Assembly (NCBI RefSeq): GCF_002807035.1
Contig: NZ_NIUC01000001.1
Location: 992,001-1,056,000 of the forward strand
Length of the DNA stretch: 64,000 nucleotides
Source of the DNA: Algoriphagus formosus
GTDB lineage: Bacteria; Bacteroidota; Bacteroidia; Cytophagales; Cyclobacteriaceae
Direction of reading: 5' to 3'
Part shown: positions 43,360 to 51,436 of the stretch, in pieces
Position numbering within the stretch: position 1 is the first letter of the stretch
Layout: every line of letters starts with the position of its first letter
Notes under the pieces: model-generated
What the model was told of the DNA's origin: nothing
The model's database searches: none
The model's input: the letters and a program-made list of their open reading frames with translations, nothing else
Translations under genes and position numbers: made by a program

Positions 43360-45270
43360 CTAATTCAATCTATCTAGGACTTCGAATCTTGAAGAATTGG
43401 AAATGAATTCTGGGACAATCGTTTTAAGATGTCCTACCAGTTCATTTTCGGAGTTTTTCAGGATCAAATCCTGGAACAAGTCAATCTGACCATCAATTTT
43501 ATGATAAGCCGCCGGCATCACCTGAGCGATCTTAATTTTTGGATGGTGAGTTATCTTGACCGTTTCAAAATCATTCAATAGTTCCTCATAAAGTTTTTCA
43601 CCTTCCCTTAGTCCAGTGAAGATAATTTTGATATCCTCATCCTCTTTTTTACCAGAAAGCTGAATCATCTTCTTGGCGAGGTCTAGAATTTTCACAGGCT
43701 CTCCCATATCAAACACGTAGATCTCTCCTCCATTACCCATTACTGCGGCCTCTAACACCAACTGACATGCCTCAGGAATGGTCATAAAGTAGCGGGTAAT
43801 TTCCGGATGAGTCACTGTCAAAGGACCTCCATGTAGGATTTGCTTTTTGAAAAGCGGAATGACCGAACCATTCGAACCTAATACGTTTCCAAATCGAGTG
43901 GTGATAAACTTGGTGTGATATTTTTTATGATTTACCTCCAAATACTCATTCAAAGCCTGCACATACATTTCTGCTGCACGCTTGCTAGCCCCCATTACAT
44001 TCGTAGGATTCACTGCTTTGTCAGTGGAGACAAACACAAACTTATCAACTTGAGAAAGCACAGACAGATCTGCCAAAACCTTCGTTCCAATCACATTGGA
44101 ATGAATTGCCTCCTCTGGATAATTTTCCATCATAGGCACATGCTTGTACGCTGCCGCATGGAAAACCACTTGAGGCTTAAAGGTTTTGAAGATCTCTTTC
44201 ATCTTCTTTTTATTCCTTACATCTCCTAATACTATTTTAATGGGGCAATAGGAATAATTTTCCTTAAACTCATTTTCGATATCATAGAGTGCAGACTCCG
44301 CAATATCCAGTAAGATCAATAATTTGGGCTGGTAATGTGCTATCTGTCTGCAAAGCTCACTACCGATAGAACCTGCAGCACCAGTGACCAAAACTGTTTT
44401 ATCGATCAAATCCTCATGAATCTGGGGATTATCCAAAATGATCTGCTCTCTGGAAAGAAGATCCTCAATTTTAATTTCACGTATAGCACCGGCAGTTAAA
44501 CCACCATTGATCCATTGGTCCACAGGAGGGACGATAGAAACAGAAATCCCAAGTTTCAAGCATTCGTCAATGATCTCACGTTTCCGAAGGACGTCCAAAT
44601 CTCGAACGGCAATTATCAGCTCCGTGACCCCATATTGATCTTTGAGCTTTGCCAATGATTTGATACCATGAAAGATTCTAATCCCTGCAATGTTTTTACC
44701 CTCCTTTTTAGGGTCATCATCCAAAAACGCGATGGTATTGAAATTACTATTGCTGTCTCGTTTGATAGCTTCCTGAGCAATCAGCCCAGATTCACCGGCA
44801 CCGAAGATCACTCCACTTTTTTGTTCCTTGACGATAAATCCATTCTTCAAGTACACGAATAGTTCTTTTACCAGTAATCGGTAAAAAATCAGCATGAATA
44901 AGGAAGAAAGGCTGGCGATGATAAGAACCGAAGTAGGTAATAAAAACCTATCATTCAGGAAATTGCCATGGAAGAAGTTAAGAAAGAGAAATAGAACAAA
45001 ATTGATAAATACGGTCTTGAAAATATTTGATCCGTCCTTAAATCCAGTATGTCGTACAATGCCTTCATAGGATCGGGTATTTTGCATGACGAGCAATCCA
45101 CCGATCATGAATGTGAAACTTCCAGCAACGGCATCATTCTGCTCGATTACGGCTAATTCAAAGTTGAAACGAACCAAATAACCAAATAAGGCGCAATGAA
45201 AAAGAATTACAGAGTCAAGAGTGGCTATGATCCACCTTGGGAGGATTTTTAACCTTGCTAAAAAATTCAT
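43360..45270 (-). CDS. FlaA1/CapD/PglF-type membrane nucleotide-sugar 4,6-dehydratase
   Basis: 636 residues. Four hydrophobic helices lie in the first about 130 residues, then a CoA-binding-like Rossmann domain (GVIFGAGESGLIAQEAIKRD, about 155-175). The catalytic SDR domain follows: VLVTGAAGSIGSELCRQIAH (about 290-310), FHAAAYKHVPMMENYPEEAI, then FVSTDKAVNPTNVMGASKRA (catalytic T-D-K). It removes water from UDP-GlcNAc-type sugars to give 4-keto-6-deoxy sugars for surface glycans. It lies 219 bp after the sugar transferase gene and is last of the group. PglF-like and CapD-like enzymes cannot be separated further here. Confidence 0.88.
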   Translation of the reverse strand: MNFLARLKILPRWIIATLDSVILFHCALFGYLVRFNFELAVIEQNDAVAGSFTFMIGGLLVMQNTRSYEGIVRHTGFKDGSNIFKTVFINFVLFLFLNFFHGNFLNDRFLLPTSVLIIASLSSLFMLIFYRLLVKELFVYLKNGFIVKEQKSGVIFGAGESGLIAQEAIKRDSNSNFNTIAFLDDDPKKEGKNIAGIRIFHGIKSLAKLKDQYGVTELIIAVRDLDVLRKREIIDECLKLGISVSIVPPVDQWINGGLTAGAIREIKIEDLLSREQIILDNPQIHEDLIDKTVLVTGAAGSIGSELCRQIAHYQPKLLILLDIAESALYDIENEFKENYSYCPIKIVLGDVRNKKKMKEIFKTFKPQVVFHAAAYKHVPMMENYPEEAIHSNVIGTKVLADLSVLSQVDKFVFVSTDKAVNPTNVMGASKRAAEMYVQALNEYLEVNHKKYHTKFITTRFGNVLGSNGSVIPLFKKQILHGGPLTVTHPEITRYFMTIPEACQLVLEAAVMGNGGEIYVFDMGEPVKILDLAKKMIQLSGKKEDEDIKIIFTGLREGEKLYEELLNDFETVKITHHPKIKIAQVMPAAYHKIDGQIDLFQDLILKNSENELVGHLKTIVPEFISNSSRFEVLDRLN

Positions 45271-45488
45271 AGTAGATATTTATTCAAATAATCTGTTTTA
45301 ACTGATGACCAAATAAAACTTGCTCAAAATAAGTCATTTTACTCATTACCACAAAACATCCTTATGTTTTTTCAAAATCGATCCAATTTTATTTTGCACT
45401 TTTCCAATATTTCTTAATTGAAATAGGATATACGGAAAACATTAACGGTTTAGATCGAAGAAGGAAAAAATTGCATTTGAATTCTATT

Positions 45489-46121
45489 CTAGGCACTTAT
45501 TTTAGCTTTTACGCTTCTTGTACCCTCAAACCTTCCCATGCTTACATGGCCCGTTTGTGAAACACCCTTTCCCTGAAGCACATTAAAAAAAGTAATAAAT
45601 AAAATTTTAAGGTCTAGGAATAGGCCGAAGTTCTCAACATACCAGACATCAAAGTCGAATTTTTCTTCCCAAGAAATGGTATTTCTGCCATTAATCTGTG
45701 CCCAGCCACTTACACCGGGAAGCACAAGATGTCTCTTTCTTTGATTTTCATTGTAGAGTTCTAAATAATCAACCAAAAGTGGTCTGGGACCAACCAAACT
45801 CATTTGGCCTGCAAGAACATTAAGAAGTTGTGGAATCTCATCCAAAGAGCTCCTTCGGATAAATTTTCCCAGGGAAGTAAGCCGCTCTTGATCAGATAAC
45901 AGGTTCCCACTCTCATCGCAAGAGTCGGTCATCGTTTTAAATTTGAGAATATTAAAAATTCTCTCACCCTTACCTGGTCTTGGTTGCTTAAAAAAGGGAT
46001 CACCCTTATGCGTGATTGATAAAAGAATCAAAAGAAACAAAAAGACGGGAGAAAGAACTAGAAATAATAGCCCTGCTAGGATTATATCCAAAGCTCGTTT
46101 CCCAAATTTCCTATACCACAC
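45489..46121 (-). CDS. Polyprenyl-phosphate sugar-1-phosphate transferase (PglC/WcaJ-like)
   Basis: 210 residues. One hydrophobic re-entrant/membrane helix (about 10-35, LDIILAGLLFLVLSPVFLFL) is followed by the monotopic phosphoglycosyl transferase core: KGDPFFKQPRPGKGERIFNI, then LKFKTMTD, RRSSLDEIPQLLNVLAGQMS, LVGPRPLLVDYL and GWAQINGRN. It moves a sugar-1-phosphate from a UDP-sugar to undecaprenyl phosphate as the first step of glycan assembly. The short length fits PglC rather than the longer WcaJ. Its start is 2 bp after the aminotransferase stop, so the two are one transcript. Confidence 0.9.
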   Translation of the reverse strand: MWYRKFGKRALDIILAGLLFLVLSPVFLFLLILLSITHKGDPFFKQPRPGKGERIFNILKFKTMTDSCDESGNLLSDQERLTSLGKFIRRSSLDEIPQLLNVLAGQMSLVGPRPLLVDYLELYNENQRKRHLVLPGVSGWAQINGRNTISWEEKFDFDVWYVENFGLFLDLKILFITFFNVLQGKGVSQTGHVSMGRFEGTRSVKAKISA

Positions 46122-46123
46122 AG

Positions 46124-47260
46124 CTAAAAGGTTTTAGCAAGCTCCTTCTTGAAAATGTCAACAATTCTTTCCTGATCTTCAAAAGTCAAATTTACTGAAC
46201 TAGGAAGACAGATACCTTTGTGAAAAAAGCTTTTCGCTACATTCCCTCCGAAGTATTTGATTTCTTTAAAGACAGGTTGTAGATGTAGGGGTTTCCAAAG
46301 AAATCGAGTTTCAATGTCATTCTTCATCAAAGCTACTCGAACCTGATCATTTGAAAAGCCGGTAACCTCTTCATCAATCAAAATGGCTGTCAGCCAAAAA
46401 TTTGACTTTGACTCATTTGCTTCAGGCTGGAAAGAAATCCCAACAAATCCTTCAAGAAGTTTTCTGTAATTAGCATTAATCTCTCGTCTCTTCTCCACAA
46501 ATTCGTCGAGCTGTTCCAATTGTGCCAAAGCTACAGAGGCGCATAGATTATTCATTCGGTAATTGAAACCAATTTCCAAATGTTGATAGTAAGGCAAATC
46601 CTCTCTAGCTTGAGTTGAAAGGTATTTTGCTCTTTGGATCAAGTTAATTTTACTACTAACTAAAGCCCCTCCACCTCCGGCTGAGAGAATTTTATTACCG
46701 TTGAATGAATAGATCCCGACATCTCCAAATGTCCCACAGTAATCACCTCGGTAGGTACTACCCACAGCTTCAGCAGCATCCTCTATGATGGGAATTTGAT
46801 ATCGAGATGCAATAGACATGATTTCCTGAATTTTGGCAGGCATTCCAAACAGATGCACTATTACAATCGCTTTAGGCTTCTTTCCGTTTGCTATTCGATC
46901 TAGAATCGCATCTTCTAAAAGTTCTGGTGAGATATTCCATGTTTCAGGTTCGCTATCAACAAAAACGGGGGTGGCACCAAGATAAATTATCGGGTTTGCT
47001 GAAGCACAGAATGTAAATGTCTGACAGATAACCTCATCCCCTTTACCAATCCCTAAAAGAACCATAGAAAGGTGTAGGGAACTAGTGCCAGAGTTTAAGG
47101 CTACGATTTCATGAGAGGATAACTTATTTGAGAATTTTTCTTCAAATGAGTCAATAAAATCTCCATTGGTCGCAAGTTGACCTGAGCCTATGGCCATTTT
47201 AGTATATACCTCTTCATTTCCTCCAAAAGTAGGAACTGAAAGCTTGATAGCATTTGACAT
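46124..47260 (-). CDS. DegT/DnrJ/EryC1/StrS family sugar aminotransferase
   Basis: 378 residues, cytoplasmic PLP enzyme. Key parts are EIVALNSGTSSLHLSMVLLG (about 51-70), PIIEDAAEAVGSTYRG (PLP-binding Asp161) and the PLP lysine Lys190 in GIYSFNGNKILSAGGGG. It transfers an amino group, usually from glutamate, to a keto-sugar. With the dehydratase and PglC-like transferase around it, this gives the first two chemical steps and lipid transfer of a bacillosamine-type pathway. The PglD-type acetyltransferase is not present. Confidence 0.9.
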   Translation of the reverse strand: MSNAIKLSVPTFGGNEEVYTKMAIGSGQLATNGDFIDSFEEKFSNKLSSHEIVALNSGTSSLHLSMVLLGIGKGDEVICQTFTFCASANPIIYLGATPVFVDSEPETWNISPELLEDAILDRIANGKKPKAIVIVHLFGMPAKIQEIMSIASRYQIPIIEDAAEAVGSTYRGDYCGTFGDVGIYSFNGNKILSAGGGGALVSSKINLIQRAKYLSTQAREDLPYYQHLEIGFNYRMNNLCASVALAQLEQLDEFVEKRREINANYRKLLEGFVGISFQPEANESKSNFWLTAILIDEEVTGFSNDQVRVALMKNDIETRFLWKPLHLQPVFKEIKYFGGNVAKSFFHKGICLPSSVNLTFEDQERIVDIFKKELAKTF

Positions 47261-47361
47261 TTAATGACTTAGGGGTGAATCTGATGGAAACATATTACTA
47301 ATCCAACAAAAATCCAACCAAGTGCTATAAAAAATAATTAATACTAAAAAGAAAATGAAAG

Positions 47362-48552
47362 TTAATTATAATTAATGGGGGTGTTTTCAAAATCTTTTAT
47401 AGAAACTTTTGACTTTTGATTCCCCTTCTTTGAGCCATTGCTATTCTTACCATTGGCCAAAATATTTGGCTCTTTGGAAACTTTCTTTTTCACATATTTA
47501 ACTGCTATCTGATCTAGCCTGAAACCAAGCCCCAGAGTAATCGCTGAAATTACCGGTAGTACGATATGATCAGAAAGATCTTTCATAAGAACAACAGACC
47601 CTACAATTAGCAATTGCACAAAAACCAAGGTAAGCGCTACATGATTGTGCTTCAATCCCATACGCATCAAAAAGTGATGTACATGACTTTTATCCGGCGT
47701 CATCGGGCCTTGACCTCTGCGGATTCTCCTAGTAAATACCCTTGCCATATCATAAAGAGGATATATCATCAGCGCTATACCTGATGAAAAAACTGGGCTA
47801 AAACGCCAGCTTGCTCCTTCAGGAAGTGCTGCATTGGATTCCATGAAAGCAACAACAAGTGCTCCTAGTGTAAAACCAAGGGTCAAAGAACCAGTATCTC
47901 CCATGAAAATCTTAGCTGGATGCCAGTTGAAGATTAAGAAACCTAGTATGCCTCCAAAAAAACTAAAGGATAAAACAGCATAACTTTCCAATCCTTGAAA
48001 AGCAAACCAAGCACCTAAAAGCCCTGAAACAACCAGACCTGTGCTTCCCGCAAGGCCGTCTAAACCGTCAATCAGGTTGAAAGCATTGGTCAAAGCCAAA
48101 AGGACAAACGCCGAGAATCCATAAGAGACAAAAAGGTGAAGTTCACCTATTCCAAGGAATCCATGTAGGTCCCTGATTCGAATATCGCCCATCACGACAA
48201 CCATGGCCACCGCAACAAGCTGACCCAAAAGCTTCCTTGATGCCTTCAATTCCACCAAATCATCCCGCAATCCCACAATAAACATTAAACCGATTGCTCC
48301 CAAAAGATATCGTATGTCAGGAAGGGGGAATTGCCAACCCCATATAGCCATAGCAGCAGAGGCAGCGACAAAAAATCCAATACCACCCATAGATGGAACG
48401 AACTTTTTGTGGATTTTCCTCCCGCCGGGTTGATCTCCAATCTTGGCTCGCCAAAGCACTTTGATAATGATTGGCATCACTAAAAAACCGATTGCAAGGG
48501 ATGTAAGAATTACAAATAAAAATAACATAAAATAGAGTATTTCACTTTTCAA
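47362..48552 (-). CDS. MraY/WecA-family undecaprenyl-phosphate sugar-1-phosphate transferase
   Basis: 396 residues with about 10-11 membrane helices. Typical WecA/MraY segments are DQPGGRKIHKKFVPSMGGIG (about 38-57), LRDDLVELKASRKLLGQ, the Asp-rich NAFNLIDGLDGLAG (catalytic Mg site), IFMGDTGSLTLGF and the cytoplasmic SHVHHFLMRMGL loop. It links a HexNAc-1-phosphate to undecaprenyl phosphate at the inner membrane to begin a glycan such as O-antigen or a T9SS-type anionic polysaccharide. A hydrophilic tail (about 360-396) is unusual in length. It is first of the glycan group, 101 bp before the aminotransferase. Confidence 0.88.
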   Translation of the reverse strand: MKSEILYFMLFLFVILTSLAIGFLVMPIIIKVLWRAKIGDQPGGRKIHKKFVPSMGGIGFFVAASAAMAIWGWQFPLPDIRYLLGAIGLMFIVGLRDDLVELKASRKLLGQLVAVAMVVVMGDIRIRDLHGFLGIGELHLFVSYGFSAFVLLALTNAFNLIDGLDGLAGSTGLVVSGLLGAWFAFQGLESYAVLSFSFFGGILGFLIFNWHPAKIFMGDTGSLTLGFTLGALVVAFMESNAALPEGASWRFSPVFSSGIALMIYPLYDMARVFTRRIRRGQGPMTPDKSHVHHFLMRMGLKHNHVALTLVFVQLLIVGSVVLMKDLSDHIVLPVISAITLGLGFRLDQIAVKYVKKKVSKEPNILANGKNSNGSKKGNQKSKVSIKDFENTPINYN

Positions 48553-48740
48553 AAGTACAGATTTAACAACTTAAAATCCAATTCATTAATAAAAAGATAA
48601 TGAAATGATTAATATACTACCTAGTCTACAAAATGGAATAAAATTATAAAGTGTTTTTATGTCGACTTGAAATGCATTTTTTATGATTTTAAACAGTATA
48701 AAAAGAATAGATAAAACATTTTTTATTTTAAACAGAAGAA

Positions 48741-50291
48741 TTATTTAACATAAACCCTTGAGGCATTTTTTTGAAGAGTAAGTGTCCCGTTGAGATTGAC
48801 ACCATCTCCCATCCCAAATATCACTTTGTCAAAGCCGGCCGGCAACTCAATACTTATTTCCTCATCTCCTAGGTTGTGAACAGCGAAAATCTCTTGACCC
48901 TCATGAACTCTGGAGTAAGCCATGATGGGTTTTGGATATTCGCTTGAAGGAAGACTCAATTTTCCTAAGGCTAAAGCTGGATAGGTATTCCTTAGATTGA
49001 TCAGGCTTTTGTAATGATTGAAAATACTATTAGGATCATTGCGCTGCAAAGCCAAAGGAGTCACTTCACTATCGATACTGTATTTTGGCTCTATCCAAGT
49101 AGCCCTACCTTCATCCTTTGCTTTCACATCCCAAAGGAATGGCTCCCGAATATGTTCATCTGGCTTCAACCCTTTCATCCCTATTTCCTCTCCATAGTAT
49201 AAGTAAGGAGCTCCGGGCATCGTAAGCATCACTGCAATAGCCTGCTTGTACTTGTCTACGTCCTCACCCAATTCATTCAAAAGCCTAGGTTGGTCATGGT
49301 TAGATGAAATGGTCGCATCGATAAACTCAGGAGTGATATTTTGATAGAAATCCAAAATCTCTTTTTGCTTCTTGGGCAGCAGCATTCCGTCAGCGGTATT
49401 GAATGCTTCCAAAAGCGTGTAATGGAAATCAAAGTTGAAAAGGGCCGGAAGACCTGGCAGATATGGGGCTACAATCTCTTTCTTGTCATAAACTTCCCCT
49501 ACTAAATAAACATCTGGTTTTATGGCCTCCATTTTAGCACGAAACTCTTTCCAAAACTCATGATTATCCAAAGGTCTATCATCCGGGAAAATATGCTTTG
49601 CAGCATCCAGTCTAAAGCCGTCAACTCCAACCTCCTCTAGCCAAAACCGACCAATTTCATAGATTTCCTCCCGTACCTTGGGATTATCAAAATTCAAATC
49701 AGGCATTCCTCCCCAAAAGAAACCATAGTAGTAGTCCTCTCCTGATCCTGGATCATGCCATTGACGAATATTGTCGGAGTCCAGTGTAATCACTTTCTTA
49801 TCCAAAAAATCGGCAATCGTATCTTTTTGAGCCCAGACGTAATAATCTCTGTAAGGGTTATCTCTACCCTTTTTGCTTTCCTGAAACCAAGGATGTTCTG
49901 TAGAGGTATGATTGATAATCATGTCAATCACGATTTTGATATCTCGCTGATGAGCTTCCTCTAAAAGGCGCTTGAAATCCTCCATGGTCCCATAGTCTGG
50001 ATGTACCGCCTTATAATCCGTCACATCATATTTATGATAGGTCGGTGACGGCATAATAGGCATAAACCAGATGGCATTTGCTCCCAATTCCTGCACATAA
50101 TCCAGCTTCTCGGTGACTCCATTGAAGTCTCCTATTCCATCCCCATCAGAGTCATAGAAAGACTGCACAAAAATTTCGTAGGTAACCCCTGCATTTGGCC
50201 AGTAGTTTTTCACCTCCGGCTCTTTTTCCTGATTACAAGAGAAATAGAACAAAGACAAAATGAGTGCGATTAGAGTAGATTTAGCTTTCAT
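48741..50291 (-). CDS. GH13 alpha-amylase-family lipoprotein
   Basis: 516 residues. A lipoprotein signal (MKAKSTLIALILSLFYFSC, Cys19) is followed by a GH13 barrel. Conserved regions: DMIINHTS (about 123-130), catalytic Asp229 (DGFRLDAAKHIF), acid Glu266 (VYLVGEVYDK) and Asp333 (ISSNHDQPR); the DSDGDGIGDFNGV loop binds calcium in the family. It hydrolyses alpha-1,4-glucans or maltodextrins at the cell surface or in the periplasm. It is the last gene of the susE-amylase-aldolase group, but a terminator lies just upstream (50308-50343), so it may also have its own promoter. Confidence 0.92.
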   Translation of the reverse strand: MKAKSTLIALILSLFYFSCNQEKEPEVKNYWPNAGVTYEIFVQSFYDSDGDGIGDFNGVTEKLDYVQELGANAIWFMPIMPSPTYHKYDVTDYKAVHPDYGTMEDFKRLLEEAHQRDIKIVIDMIINHTSTEHPWFQESKKGRDNPYRDYYVWAQKDTIADFLDKKVITLDSDNIRQWHDPGSGEDYYYGFFWGGMPDLNFDNPKVREEIYEIGRFWLEEVGVDGFRLDAAKHIFPDDRPLDNHEFWKEFRAKMEAIKPDVYLVGEVYDKKEIVAPYLPGLPALFNFDFHYTLLEAFNTADGMLLPKKQKEILDFYQNITPEFIDATISSNHDQPRLLNELGEDVDKYKQAIAVMLTMPGAPYLYYGEEIGMKGLKPDEHIREPFLWDVKAKDEGRATWIEPKYSIDSEVTPLALQRNDPNSIFNHYKSLINLRNTYPALALGKLSLPSSEYPKPIMAYSRVHEGQEIFAVHNLGDEEISIELPAGFDKVIFGMGDGVNLNGTLTLQKNASRVYVK

Positions 50292-50307
50292 GATGAGTGA
50301 GCTTTTG

Positions 50308-50343
50308 GGAAAAAAGAAAAGTCACTTTTGAAGGTGACTTTTC
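50308..50343 (-). terminator. Rho-independent terminator after the aldolase gene
   Basis: On the minus strand GAAAAGTCACCTT pairs with AAAGTGACTTTTC (one wobble) around a 2-base loop, followed by a T run. It lies 16 bp after the aldolase stop and before the GH13 lipoprotein. Confidence 0.85.
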
Positions 50344-50358
50344 AGAACTTAAACTGAT

Positions 50359-51420
50359 TTAGTTTCTATTGATAGCATTGAGCATATCGAAGGCCATTTC
50401 CAGACGCTTCACAAAATTCTCCTCCCCTTTGCGTAGCCAAGCACGTGGATCGTAGAATTTCTTATTTGGACTATCCGGACCATCTGGGTTACCCAACTGA
50501 GTTTGAAGGTAGCCTTCATTTTTCTTGTAGTAATTCAAGACGCCTTCCCAAGTAGCCCATTGCATATCTGTATCGATATTCATTTTGATTGAACCATAGG
50601 AATTGGCTTCCCGAATCTCTTCTACAGAGGATCCTGACCCACCGTGGAAAACAAAATTTAATGGCTTGCCACTTGTACCAAATTTCTCATTGATATAATC
50701 CTGAGAATTCTTGAGAATAATTGGCTTCAAGCTTACATTTCCTGGCTTGTATACTCCATGGACATTACCAAACGCTGCAGCGATGGTGAAAAGATCGCTT
50801 ACTTTTTTCAGATGCTCATAGGCGTAGGCGACTTCCTCAGGCTGAGTGTACAGCTTCGATGAATCGACATCAGTATTATCAACCCCATCTTCTTCTCCAC
50901 CTGTCACCCCAAGCTCGATTTCAATCGCCATTTCCAATTTTGCCAGCTTCTTGAAGTAATCCACCGAGATTTCGACGTTTTCTTCCAAAGGCTCTTCTGA
51001 AAGGTCAAGCATGTGAGAACTGAATAGCGGCTTGCCATGAGCAGCGAAATGCGCTTCCCCTGCTTCGATCAAGCCATCAATCCATGGCAATAATTTCTTT
51101 GCAGCGTGGTCGGTGTGCAAAATAACGGGAACGCCATATGCTTCAGCCATTTGATGAACGTGGTGAGCACCTGAGATAGCTCCAGCGATGCTAGCCTGCT
51201 GCTTGTCATTTGCAAGACTCTTTCCTGCGAAAAATTGAGCCCCACCATTTGAAAACTGAATAATGACTGGAGAATTCACCTTTTTGGCTGTTTCCAAAAC
51301 GGCGTTCACCGAATTAGTTCCAATCACATTCACTGCCGGAAAGGCAAACTCATTTTCTTTGGCATAAGCATAAAGATCACTAAGCTCTGCCCCGTATTTT
51401 ACTCCTGGTTTAAATTTCAT
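50359..51420 (-). CDS. fbaA: Class II fructose-bisphosphate aldolase
   Basis: 353 residues, cytoplasmic. It has class IIA aldolase signatures: FAFPAVNVIGTNSVNAVLET (about 26-45), zinc ligands in VILHTDHAAKKLLPWIDGL and EIELGVTGGEEDGVDNTD, then NFVFHGGSGSSVEEI and IKMNIDTDMQWATW. It splits fructose-1,6-bisphosphate to triose phosphates in glycolysis and works in reverse in gluconeogenesis. It sits between two amylase genes, 16 bp after the T9SS amylase, which would tie a central glycolytic step to starch use. The length is typical of E. coli FbaA-like enzymes. Confidence 0.95.
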   Translation of the reverse strand: MKFKPGVKYGAELSDLYAYAKENEFAFPAVNVIGTNSVNAVLETAKKVNSPVIIQFSNGGAQFFAGKSLANDKQQASIAGAISGAHHVHQMAEAYGVPVILHTDHAAKKLLPWIDGLIEAGEAHFAAHGKPLFSSHMLDLSEEPLEENVEISVDYFKKLAKLEMAIEIELGVTGGEEDGVDNTDVDSSKLYTQPEEVAYAYEHLKKVSDLFTIAAAFGNVHGVYKPGNVSLKPIILKNSQDYINEKFGTSGKPLNFVFHGGSGSSVEEIREANSYGSIKMNIDTDMQWATWEGVLNYYKKNEGYLQTQLGNPDGPDSPNKKFYDPRAWLRKGEENFVKRLEMAFDMLNAINRN

Positions 51421-51436
51421 GTATTAATAGGTTTGG

